Shown in pieces: positions 32,842 through 40,537 of a stretch of DNA of 53,000 nucleotides. The notes under the pieces were generated by a model, which was not told the DNA's origin, ran no database searches, and saw only the letters and a list, made by a program, of their open reading frames with translations. Origin of the DNA: CAYWNA01 sp964459305 (lineage in GTDB: Bacteria; Planctomycetota; Planctomycetia; Pirellulales; Pirellulaceae); the NCBI GenBank assembly GCA_964459305.1, contig CAYWNA010000071.1, positions 1-53,000 on the forward strand. The letters run 5' to 3'. Within the stretch, counting starts at the first letter, position 1; every line of letters starts with the position of its first letter. Position numbers and translations under genes: made by a program.

Positions 32842-34557
32842 TCACTCTCGCGCGGCGGCGGTCACGACGAGCACCCAGTCGCGACTATCAGGCGGCGTGT
32901 AATCGATTTGCGTCTTGCGCTGGCTGGCGGTCGGCTTGGAGAATTCTCCGGTGCGCGGATCGAACTGTCGCAACTCATACGACAAATCGCCCTCGTCGCC
33001 GAGCGATAGCCTTAGAGGCCGCTGGCAGCCGCGCACATAGACGACGTGTTGACGACACGAATCGCTCAGCACCCAAAACGCGGTCTTCGGCGGCGCGATG
33101 ACTCGCCGAAGCCGCTGGTCCGTCGAGCGTTCCAGAGGAGCACCGATCAACTCGTCACGAGGCTCAAGCCGCCACCACTCAAGGCCTGTGAACAACCTTC
33201 TGACGTGCTGAATCTGCGATTCCCAGTCGTCGTTGCGAGGGTCATCGACATTGAAAGGGCCGGGATGCCGGTTGCCGCCGAAGTAGGTGGACCCGAAACC
33301 GGCCACGACATAGCCACCGGCCATCACAATGTCCCACGTGGCATGGCGGATCATGTCAATGTCCGCACTGTTAGGTTTGTCGCAGCGGCCGTCGCCGTCC
33401 CGGTCGCGCAGGTAGTAGGCGTATTCAGAGTTGACGACCGGTTTCCCCACGGACTCGCGCGACAGCAGCACCCGGCCATGCAAGTCGCGATAGTTCTGCT
33501 GGTAGTCGGCAAACGACATCCAGCGCGTGTCGCCAAAATCCCTCGTCGTTCCGGCCGCGGTCATGGGATGGATGGCGATCATGCGACCGTGCGGGTCGTG
33601 TTTCTTCAGCTCGTTGCCGATATCGATGAATTCGCGTTTGACGCTCGCGTCCGTCGCTTCCGGCGTGGTACGGATCTCGGCGTGCCATTCTCCGGCGACG
33701 ATGAAGTACACGTCATATGCGCTGTAGCGAGCCGCAACGTAGCGGGCGTATCGTTTCTTGGCCGCCAGATCTGCAAAGGCGTTCCACGGATACTTCTCGC
33801 CGCGTCCCTTGTTGCCCCACGCCAGCGCCAATCCGCCGGTGATGCCACGGCGGTTCAAGTGAGCCAGTCGCCAGTCCACCTCCTGCCAGTAGCCTGGATT
33901 GATCTGTTGCGCCTTGAGATCGCGAAACGGCGGTCCGCCCGAGTTGCCCCAGCCCGCTTCGCTGATCAACATCGAGTGAACCGCGTTGAAGCCCTGCTGG
34001 GCGCGAGTGTCGATGTACTTCTGCACTGCCGAGCGGTCGTGCTTTTCCTCGCCGCTGTCGGTGTACAGCGCCCACGCGGTATCTCCGAGGAACCAAAGCG
34101 GCTCACCGTTCTGCCCCTGGAAGTGATATGGGCTTTCCTTCATCGTCGTGATTCCGCCGCGCCGGTCGGAATCGGCCACGCGCAACTTTCCCGACTGCCC
34201 ATCGAGCCCCGTGTCGTTACTCTTGATCGCCCACGTCCACGTTCCCTCCTTGTCTGGCGACACGCGCAGCTTCCAGGTCTGCCCACCGTCCCAGAACAGT
34301 GGGATACGCGACCTCGCGCCGTCCGGAGATTGGAGCGTCGCTGTGGCATCGATCGCCGTGTACGGATTGCTGTGCTTGCCCGCAGCGTCAATTGAGATCT
34401 CGAAGATCCCGAACAACGGGGTCGTCTCAGAAGCACTTGACGCGCCGAAGGTCTGAGTTGACGTGCAACTGAACACGGCGAGCACAAAGGCCGCCGTGGT
34501 TCGCGCGACATGTTGTCGCAGCCGAATGCGTTCGTGTTTGGCGAGCTGAAGGCTCAT
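32842..34557 (-). CDS. Exported DUF5060-DUF4038 glycosidase-like protein
   Basis: 571 residues with a signal peptide (about 1-40). Residues 44-128 form a DUF5060 beta sandwich (PLFGIFEISIDAAGKHSNPY, GQTWKLRVSPDKEGTWTWAI). Residues 140-480 are a DUF4038 (apiosidase-like) TIM barrel: EPLWFLGDTAWALY, YIDTRAQQGFNAVHSMLISE, WRLAHLNRRGITGGLALAWG, YFIVAGEWHAEI (acid Glu), GKPVVNSEYAYY (second Glu). The C-terminal 90 residues form a putative collagen-binding-type sandwich. Known relatives cleave apiosyl or other rare side-chain linkages of plant glycans; the bond cut here is unknown. It is followed by the LRR-STN gene. Confidence 0.9.
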   Translation of the reverse strand: MSLQLAKHERIRLRQHVARTTAAFVLAVFSCTSTQTFGASSASETTPLFGIFEISIDAAGKHSNPYTAIDATATLQSPDGARSRIPLFWDGGQTWKLRVSPDKEGTWTWAIKSNDTGLDGQSGKLRVADSDRRGGITTMKESPYHFQGQNGEPLWFLGDTAWALYTDSGEEKHDRSAVQKYIDTRAQQGFNAVHSMLISEAGWGNSGGPPFRDLKAQQINPGYWQEVDWRLAHLNRRGITGGLALAWGNKGRGEKYPWNAFADLAAKKRYARYVAARYSAYDVYFIVAGEWHAEIRTTPEATDASVKREFIDIGNELKKHDPHGRMIAIHPMTAAGTTRDFGDTRWMSFADYQQNYRDLHGRVLLSRESVGKPVVNSEYAYYLRDRDGDGRCDKPNSADIDMIRHATWDIVMAGGYVVAGFGSTYFGGNRHPGPFNVDDPRNDDWESQIQHVRRLFTGLEWWRLEPRDELIGAPLERSTDQRLRRVIAPPKTAFWVLSDSCRQHVVYVRGCQRPLRLSLGDEGDLSYELRQFDPRTGEFSKPTASQRKTQIDYTPPDSRDWVLVVTAAARE

Positions 34558-34614
34558 GAGCTATCGTCCCATGTGATGAAGTCGAAGATGTGTCTACGAT
34601 CACGGCCACATCTC

Positions 34615-34694
34615 GTTTAACCGCGACCCGCCAGGGGAGCGCGTCCCAACGACAGAGATCAGCCCCGCGCTCCCCTGGCAGGTCGCGGTTAAAC
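34615..34694. repeat. Hairpin repeat, GTTTAACCGCGAC arms
   Basis: 29-bp arms 34615-34643 and 34666-34694 are complementary with one mismatch (GTTTAACCGCGACCCGCCAG start), loop 22 bases. It lies in the 268-base space between the diverging DUF4038 and CocE-type genes (34558-34825). No target duplication is seen. The other bases of this gap hold no recognised site. Confidence 0.65.
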
Positions 34695-34825
34695 GATGGG
34701 ACCGAAGTCGGGACGATGTTTCGTTGCTGCTCCTGGTTTTCGCTTCGCTCAGTCCACGTTATTGTGTTATGTGTACAGCAATGATCGCCAATTGTCGATA
34801 TTACCGGCTCAGACGGAAAGGCAGG

Positions 34826-36577
34826 ATGATGAAAAAAGAACGCGCGCGAAGTGTTGCAGCTTGTTTGGTCGTGGTTTCGTGGTGTTTGCTTCCCGGTTTA
34901 CTGTTTGCTGCGGATGCTGCCTACGAAGTTGAGGTCCAGGCGGATGTGAAAATCCCGATGCAAGACGAGGTCAACTTAGCCGCGCATATCTTCCTGCCGA
35001 AGGCGGAAGGCACGTTTCCTGTGGTGCTGGCTCGAACGCCGTATGGGAAAGGCGGCACGCGAGGCGGCCCGGGACACTTCTATGCGTCACGCGGGTACGT
35101 TTACATCAGTCAGGACTGCCGAGGCCGAGGGATGTCGGAGGGGAATTGGGATCCTTTCGTGAACGAAGCTCGCGACGGCAAGGATACGCATCGATGGATC
35201 CTCGATCAGCCTTGGTCGAACGGCAGTATCGGCACGATGGGCGGCTCGTACGTTGGCTTCACGCAATGGGCATCGGCACCGAATGCAGGCGAGTATCTCA
35301 AGGCGATGTTCCCCGTAGTCCCGTTGGTGGATCCTTACAAGGACATTGCATATGTGGGTGGAGCGTTCCAGGTATCCTTGATGATGGGATGGGGTGCCGG
35401 GGTGTCCGGCAAAGGCGACGTACGCGGTTGGAATAACGAGGACTGGAACAAGGCATTTCGGACGTTGCCGCTTCGCACGTGGGATACGGCCGTCGGCGCC
35501 AAGGTTCAATACCTGCGGGATTGGGTGGCCCATCCGCAGTTCGACTGCTACTGGAAGAAGAGCAGCATTCAAGGCCGTTGGAAAGACATCACCGCTCCCA
35601 ACTATGTGGTCTGTGGGTGGTACGACCTGTTCTCGAAAAGCGTGTTCGATCATGTGGGTGCCGTCAGGGAGACGTCGCGCTCGGAACATGCGAGGAACCA
35701 CCAGCACGTGCTGATGGGACCATGGACTCACGGGATCAGCAGGAACGGCAAGGTGGGCGGTCTGGATTTCGGCAAAGACTCGGTGATCGACCTGAATGCG
35801 ATCCGAGCCCAGTGGTTCGACCACTGGCTGAAAGGCGAGAAGACAGGCGTCGACGAGTGGCCGCCCTACAGGATTTTCGTAATGGGGCGAGACCAATGGC
35901 GCAACGAACGGGAGTGGCCGTTAGCGCGAACGAAGTACACGCCGTACTACTTCCACAGCAAAGGCTCGGCGAATACGCTCGAAGGCGATGGGACACTGAG
36001 CACGACGAAGCCCGGCGAGGAGGCCGCCGATCAGTTTGTCTACGACCCGGACGATCCAGTACCGACCCTGGGCGGCTGTAATCTCGGCAAGTGTCCGATC
36101 GGGCCTCATGACCAGACGAAGGCCGAGCAGCGTGAAGACGTTCTCGTCTTCACCAGCGACGAATTGGCAAGCGATGTCGAGGTGACGGGGCCGGTCAAAG
36201 TCGTGCTCTTTGCCGCCAGCTGTGCGACCGACACGGACTGGACGGCCAAGCTGGTTGACGTACATCCGGATGGGCGCCCCTTCAATCTGTGCGACGGCAT
36301 CATTCGCGCCCGTTACCGGGAATCCGCCGACGAGCCCACGCTGATCGAACCGAGGAAAGTCTATCGCTACGAGATCGACCTTTGGGTGACCAGCAACGTT
36401 TTTCTGCCGGGCCACAAGATTCGGGTCGAGATTTCCAGCAGCAACTTCCCCCGCTTCGACCGCAACCCGAACACCGGCCACCCGTTCGGCGAGGGCGCCG
36501 AGTTGCAGAAGGCGAACCAAACCGTGTATCACGATGCAGGCCACGCGTCGCATATCCTGCTGCCACTAATCCCCTGA
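34826..36577 (+). CDS. Exported CocE/NonD-family (S15) hydrolase
   Basis: 583 residues from the first of two adjacent ATGs (34826/34829, AAAGGCAGG just upstream). A signal peptide (to about residue 29) precedes the alpha/beta-hydrolase of the X-Pro dipeptidyl-peptidase S15 group: FPVVLARTPYGKGG, YVYISQDCRGRGMSEGNWDP, DQPWSNGSIGTMGGSYVGFT with nucleophile Ser141, VCGWYDLFS (the Asp region) and HVLMGPWTHG (the His). The C-terminal jelly roll (VTGPVKVVLFAASCATDTDW) is also typical. The family hydrolyses acyl esters or amides such as cocaine esters or acylated amino acids; the natural substrate is unknown. Confidence 0.92.
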   Translation: MMKKERARSVAACLVVVSWCLLPGLLFAADAAYEVEVQADVKIPMQDEVNLAAHIFLPKAEGTFPVVLARTPYGKGGTRGGPGHFYASRGYVYISQDCRGRGMSEGNWDPFVNEARDGKDTHRWILDQPWSNGSIGTMGGSYVGFTQWASAPNAGEYLKAMFPVVPLVDPYKDIAYVGGAFQVSLMMGWGAGVSGKGDVRGWNNEDWNKAFRTLPLRTWDTAVGAKVQYLRDWVAHPQFDCYWKKSSIQGRWKDITAPNYVVCGWYDLFSKSVFDHVGAVRETSRSEHARNHQHVLMGPWTHGISRNGKVGGLDFGKDSVIDLNAIRAQWFDHWLKGEKTGVDEWPPYRIFVMGRDQWRNEREWPLARTKYTPYYFHSKGSANTLEGDGTLSTTKPGEEAADQFVYDPDDPVPTLGGCNLGKCPIGPHDQTKAEQREDVLVFTSDELASDVEVTGPVKVVLFAASCATDTDWTAKLVDVHPDGRPFNLCDGIIRARYRESADEPTLIEPRKVYRYEIDLWVTSNVFLPGHKIRVEISSSNFPRFDRNPNTGHPFGEGAELQKANQTVYHDAGHASHILLPLIP

Positions 36578-36665
36578 CCGCATCGGGGGCGGATCGCAGG
36601 GGTAGAGTCGCTGACGGCTTCGGCCCAGACTTGGCCGTCTCCGCGTTGTTCCGCCAATAGGCGGC

Positions 36666-38531
36666 TTACGCGATACTCACCTTCACATCGCCCTCGAAGT
36701 CCGCGGTTACGGCATCAAACTCGAAACCGTGCAGAGTCTGCCGACTGCTGGACGCGGGTTGACCGTTGATGGTGATGGATCGCGGCTCCTGTTGTGATTT
36801 CAGGAACAGCAGCGTTGCCTCGCGGAGCGGATTTGACGCGCGAAGGGTGAATTGGTCGCACGAATCGAAATTCGCTTCCAAGCTGCGGCGCAGTACTTCC
36901 CATTCGTAGACTTGCTGGTTCGTCCACCATTCGAGTCCCTGCGCTCTGCCGTAGTCCACTAGTTCCGCAAATGAATCGGCCACGTGCGGTTTTTGGATGT
37001 GGGCGGGATGAAATAGGAAGTGCGCAACGCCGTGATGCCGCAACACACAATCCACGAGTTGCTTGCCGTATTCGCGCGGGCAAACAACCACTAGATCCTG
37101 CGTCATCATGTTGATTTCGAGCACGTTGATGAAGCGGGGCGATTCCGCCTCGTCATCAAGCGGAAAGTACGGTTGAGAACCTCCGAGTGGAAAACCCGTT
37201 GCGCCTTTCTTGCTCGGGCCGCGTGTCTGGTCCGAATTGATGCCCACCTCTTCGCACCAGCGCAGAAAATCGAGCCGGCCTTCCCATCGTGTGTAGTGGT
37301 TCTTGTTCGAGGTGATGTGCTCCAGTCCCGCTTCCTCCATCAGCCAACGGTGCTGGAGGATGAAGTTGTCTTTCGACCACGAAGTTTGCGAGCCTCCGCT
37401 GCGTGCGTCGTAATGCAGCGCGATTTCGTAGTCTTGGTCCTTCAAGGTGCCGTAGAATTCTTTCGGGTAGCCGCCTGGGTATAACGTGCACCACGTCGTT
37501 TTCACCTTGCAGCGGTTCGTCACCTCCAACAATGCCACCGCCTTCTGTGGGTCGTTGCCATCCGTGTCGTGTGAGATATGCCCGACGGCTTTCAGACCGC
37601 GCGGCCAATACCAAAGCATGGGCAGCGCGATGGCTTGTTCCTTGGCGACGTGAAGCACGCTACGCAGTATGATCTCCCGCAATTCGTCGGTGATGGGCTC
37701 CAGAAACGTAAGCCCCTCGTCGGGTTTCATCGGCGTGCGATCCCGCTGCCAGTCGAGCACGAAACCGTCTTCGGATTTGAGCTCGCCGTCGTTAAACGGT
37801 GCGGAATCATCCGGCGCGGGTTTCGCGTCCTGCAATACAGTCAGGCCCTGTTGGATGTGTACAATTGAGAAAAGCAAATCGGGCGCCACCAAAATGGCGC
37901 GGCCTTTCCCAACGCGGTTCTCCACGATGGCGCTGCCTTTTGCGCCTTGATATCCCGACTCCAATTCGGCCAGCGAGGCCGCCGAGCCTGTCTTCACGGC
38001 ATAGCCGCCAAACACGTGCAGCGAGCTGCGCAGCCCTGCCGTCACGGGATGATCTTGAGCGGTCACCTTGATCCAGCCTTCGGTCAAAGGACGTTTGCCA
38101 CTGACCCCAAAAACCTCGTCCAATCCAGAGGTGCCGCCGAGGCCAATCAGCGAAGCCCCGTTCTCGACCAAGGTGGTAATGACTTCGCGCTGCCCGGCCG
38201 TCAGTTGCAGATCCCCTGCCAGCAGCACAATAGGATTCGAGCGATGCTGCAGCGTTGCCAGGCGGTCGGGGGACACTTCGTCGAAGAACAAGCCCGCGCG
38301 TTGGAGGACTTCTCTGATGTAGATCCAAGCGTCGGCACGTGGATTGACGTCCGTGGAAACCGATTGGGTGACGACGGTGACGGGGGCGTTGATCGCGATA
38401 GTCGAAGAATTGTTGGCCAACTCCGCCGATCGCGTGGTTCGCGCCCCTCCGCCGAGCCCTCGAACAACCAGACAGCCGCCTACCGCGGCAGCTCTCCCCA
38501 GAAAACCTCGCCGTGTCGTATGGCCACTCAT
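36666..38531 (-). CDS. TAT-exported polysaccharide-deacetylase-like protein with N-terminal GATase-like region
   Basis: 621 residues from the ATG at 38531 (GGGGAGG 7 bases upstream). The TAT signal is TTRRGFLGRAAAVGG. Residues 55-260 resemble a class-I-amidotransferase-like fold used in sugar-utilisation proteins (PIVLLAGDLQLTAGQREVIT, GLGGTSGLDEVFGV, GRAILVAPDLLFSI). Residues 330-540 resemble an NodB-like barrel (AVGHISHDTDGNDPQKAVAL, KVKTTWCTLYPGGYP, DYEIALHYDARSGG), with His-Asp and His residues that could hold a metal. The C-terminal 80 residues form a beta domain. Deacetylation of a glycan is inferred; the metal triad is not the textbook one. It converges with the CocE gene across 88 bases. 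Confidence 0.72.
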   Translation of the reverse strand: MSGHTTRRGFLGRAAAVGGCLVVRGLGGGARTTRSAELANNSSTIAINAPVTVVTQSVSTDVNPRADAWIYIREVLQRAGLFFDEVSPDRLATLQHRSNPIVLLAGDLQLTAGQREVITTLVENGASLIGLGGTSGLDEVFGVSGKRPLTEGWIKVTAQDHPVTAGLRSSLHVFGGYAVKTGSAASLAELESGYQGAKGSAIVENRVGKGRAILVAPDLLFSIVHIQQGLTVLQDAKPAPDDSAPFNDGELKSEDGFVLDWQRDRTPMKPDEGLTFLEPITDELREIILRSVLHVAKEQAIALPMLWYWPRGLKAVGHISHDTDGNDPQKAVALLEVTNRCKVKTTWCTLYPGGYPKEFYGTLKDQDYEIALHYDARSGGSQTSWSKDNFILQHRWLMEEAGLEHITSNKNHYTRWEGRLDFLRWCEEVGINSDQTRGPSKKGATGFPLGGSQPYFPLDDEAESPRFINVLEINMMTQDLVVVCPREYGKQLVDCVLRHHGVAHFLFHPAHIQKPHVADSFAELVDYGRAQGLEWWTNQQVYEWEVLRRSLEANFDSCDQFTLRASNPLREATLLFLKSQQEPRSITINGQPASSSRQTLHGFEFDAVTADFEGDVKVSIA

Positions 38532-38861
38532 CAAACACCTCCCCAAAGCAATGGCTATCGAGAACCCACAAATGATCACCGTCAACAACTTACGCCGCTT
38601 GAGATTCTAACCGCCCCCGGCGGCCATCGCCAGCGTTTGCGGCCGATGAGATCCTCGTGCGAGGGGAAGAAGATCCGACTCGCGCCAGCGAATACGTTCA
38701 GAGTGATTGTCTTTTTTGACAGGAGAGAACCGTAGTGCCGGATGATGTTGACTTCTAGGTGTTGTAACTCCTTCGTTGGTGCTATCATGTGAGATGGTCG
38801 CGTGTTGCCTCGTAGTCGTGATTGTCCAGAAGAGCTTCCTTTTTGTGCGAAGGAGATCGGT
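38532..38861. other. Intergenic stretch between diverging genes, nothing identified
   Basis: 330 bases between the starts of the TAT deacetylase-like gene and the lipoprotein gene. I find no gene, no strong palindrome and no riboswitch-like element. AAGGAGA at 38850-38856 is the binding site for the lipoprotein gene. Confidence 0.4.
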
Positions 38862-39482
38862 ATGAGACGTTCGCAACTGGTCCAGTTCTTGAAGACAAGA
38901 AGCTTGCTGTTGAGCTTGGTGACGGTGGGTCCGGCGATCGTTGTCATCCTGGGACTCGCCGCATGCGTCAAACATCCGGTCGGGGATCCGGAGAAGAGCA
39001 AAGTTGATCCTCAGTATTCGGGCGTGTGGTTGATGGAAGAACCTGGTGGTGGGGGCTCGTTTCTGTTTATGCGCCCCTACGACTCGCGCACGTATCTCGC
39101 CAACATTCTCAGTTATGACAACAAGAGTGATGGAATCGAGCCAAAGGAGCGAATTGACTGCAAGGCATGGCTGACATCGATCGGTGACGCAGCTTTCATT
39201 ACGATGGAACCTATGAGTTGCGCCCATTTCGCTGGGGTGGGCGAGAAGCCGCCCTACCTGGTTGGGAAGATAAGTCTGGTAGGCGGCGCGATTCATCTGC
39301 GGCTCGTGCATGGCGACGAGGAACCTGCACGAAGTGCGAACAACAGCCGTGAGTTGGAGAAGGTGATCGCTGAACATGTTGACTCGGATTCTTTGTATTT
39401 GGACGACACAAGTGTCTTCAAGAGAGCCGACGACAAAGCACTGACCCAAGCTGTCCTCAAAGCGTTCCACCATCCGGGTTGA
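38862..39482 (+). CDS. Putative lipoprotein of unknown function
   Basis: 206 residues from the ATG at 38862 (AAGGAGA 5 bases upstream). The N-terminus is basic, then hydrophobic (LLLSLVTVGPAIVVILG), and ends in a lipobox LAAC with Cys35, so it is probably lipidated. The mature part (YSGVWLMEEPGGGGSFLFMR, RIDCKAWLTSIGDAAFITME) suggests a small lipocalin-like or beta-barrel fold, but I recognise no family. It ends 14 bases before the Lgt-like gene, so the two are likely co-transcribed. Confidence 0.72.
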   Translation: MRRSQLVQFLKTRSLLLSLVTVGPAIVVILGLAACVKHPVGDPEKSKVDPQYSGVWLMEEPGGGGSFLFMRPYDSRTYLANILSYDNKSDGIEPKERIDCKAWLTSIGDAAFITMEPMSCAHFAGVGEKPPYLVGKISLVGGAIHLRLVHGDEEPARSANNSRELEKVIAEHVDSDSLYLDDTSVFKRADDKALTQAVLKAFHHPG

Positions 39483-39496
39483 AACGAACGGCAGCG

Positions 39497-40372
39497 ATGC
39501 ATCCGATATTGCTCCCATTCCCGCGGATCCAATCCTACGGGGCAATGCTCTTGCTGGCTTGGGGCATTGGGTGGTGGATCGCGCGGCGGCGAGCACGCGG
39601 CTTCGGCATTCCGTCTTGGCATATCGACTGGCTGGTGCCCTTGCTTCTTGTCAGCACTGCAGTTGGGACACGACTTGCGGGATGGTTTTGCCAGATGTTG
39701 TCCGACGGCGATGCCAATGACCGCGTGCTGTATGGCGGCCTGTTGTTGGTGGTCACGGTTGGGATTGTCTACGGAAGGGTGGCCCGAATACCGCTCGGAC
39801 GACTCGCGGACGCGTTTGCCTTTTCGCTACCCCTAGGCATTGGGTTGTTGCGAGGCGGTTGTTTTCTCGCCGGCTGTTGCTGGGGCGATATCTGCGCTTG
39901 CCCCGATCGTCTCGCCGCCGTGGATGATCCGGCTTGGCGACGGCAAGTCCGGACGATCTCCAGCGTATGCAACGAAGACTGGCCGGCGCGAGTGAGTTTC
40001 CCCGCCGGAAGTCCGGCATACTACCAACATCTCACGGCCGGCCTGCTTCCACCAACCGCCGAGCGATCGCTACCCGTTCATCCGGTTCAGTTGTACGAGA
40101 TGGCAGCCTCGCTGGCCCTATTGGGTATTCTGTGGTTGGTCGACGGGCGGTTACGTCGGTGGGGCGAGTCGTTCCTTCTATTCGGGTTCGGGTACTCGGT
40201 GATCCGATTCACCATTGAGTGGTTTCGCGCCGACAATCAGCTAATGGCGTACGAGTTGACGTTTTCGCAACTGGCCGGGATCGCCTGGGCGTGCTTGTGC
40301 GTACTGCTATGGGCAGTGCGATTCACCTTGGCCAAACGAAAGCCACTCTCGTACGACCGCCCACGATCATAG
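39497..40372 (+). CDS. Divergent prolipoprotein diacylglyceryl transferase (Lgt)-family membrane protein
   Basis: 291 residues from the ATG at 39497 (MHPILLPFPRIQSYGAMLLL, the usual Lgt start); a TTG at 39479 overlapping the previous stop is possible. Seven or so membrane helices. Family landmarks: LYGGLLLVVTVGIVYGR, LGIGLLRGGCFLAGCCWGD, LPVHPVQLYEMAASLALLGI and IRFTIEWFRADN. In canonical Lgt the first and second landmarks read HGG and R..N, containing His103 and Asn146 (E. coli numbering); here they are YGG and RGGC. So catalytic residues appear replaced and a function other than standard lipidation is possible. It is coupled to a lipoprotein gene, which may be its partner. Confidence 0.82.
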   Translation: MHPILLPFPRIQSYGAMLLLAWGIGWWIARRRARGFGIPSWHIDWLVPLLLVSTAVGTRLAGWFCQMLSDGDANDRVLYGGLLLVVTVGIVYGRVARIPLGRLADAFAFSLPLGIGLLRGGCFLAGCCWGDICACPDRLAAVDDPAWRRQVRTISSVCNEDWPARVSFPAGSPAYYQHLTAGLLPPTAERSLPVHPVQLYEMAASLALLGILWLVDGRLRRWGESFLLFGFGYSVIRFTIEWFRADNQLMAYELTFSQLAGIAWACLCVLLWAVRFTLAKRKPLSYDRPRS

Positions 40373-40537
40373 GCAGGACAGCCGGATCGGCGGGCGAATC
40401 ATGAATGGGAGGAGACGCATCCAAATCTGCCGAGCCAAAGTCACTAACCCGGGAAACGCATCGGCATTGCGATCAGTAGACTGTATGATGTCGTTCAGTT
40501 TCATGTACGCTGGCGAAACGGAAATAGGAGATGAACG

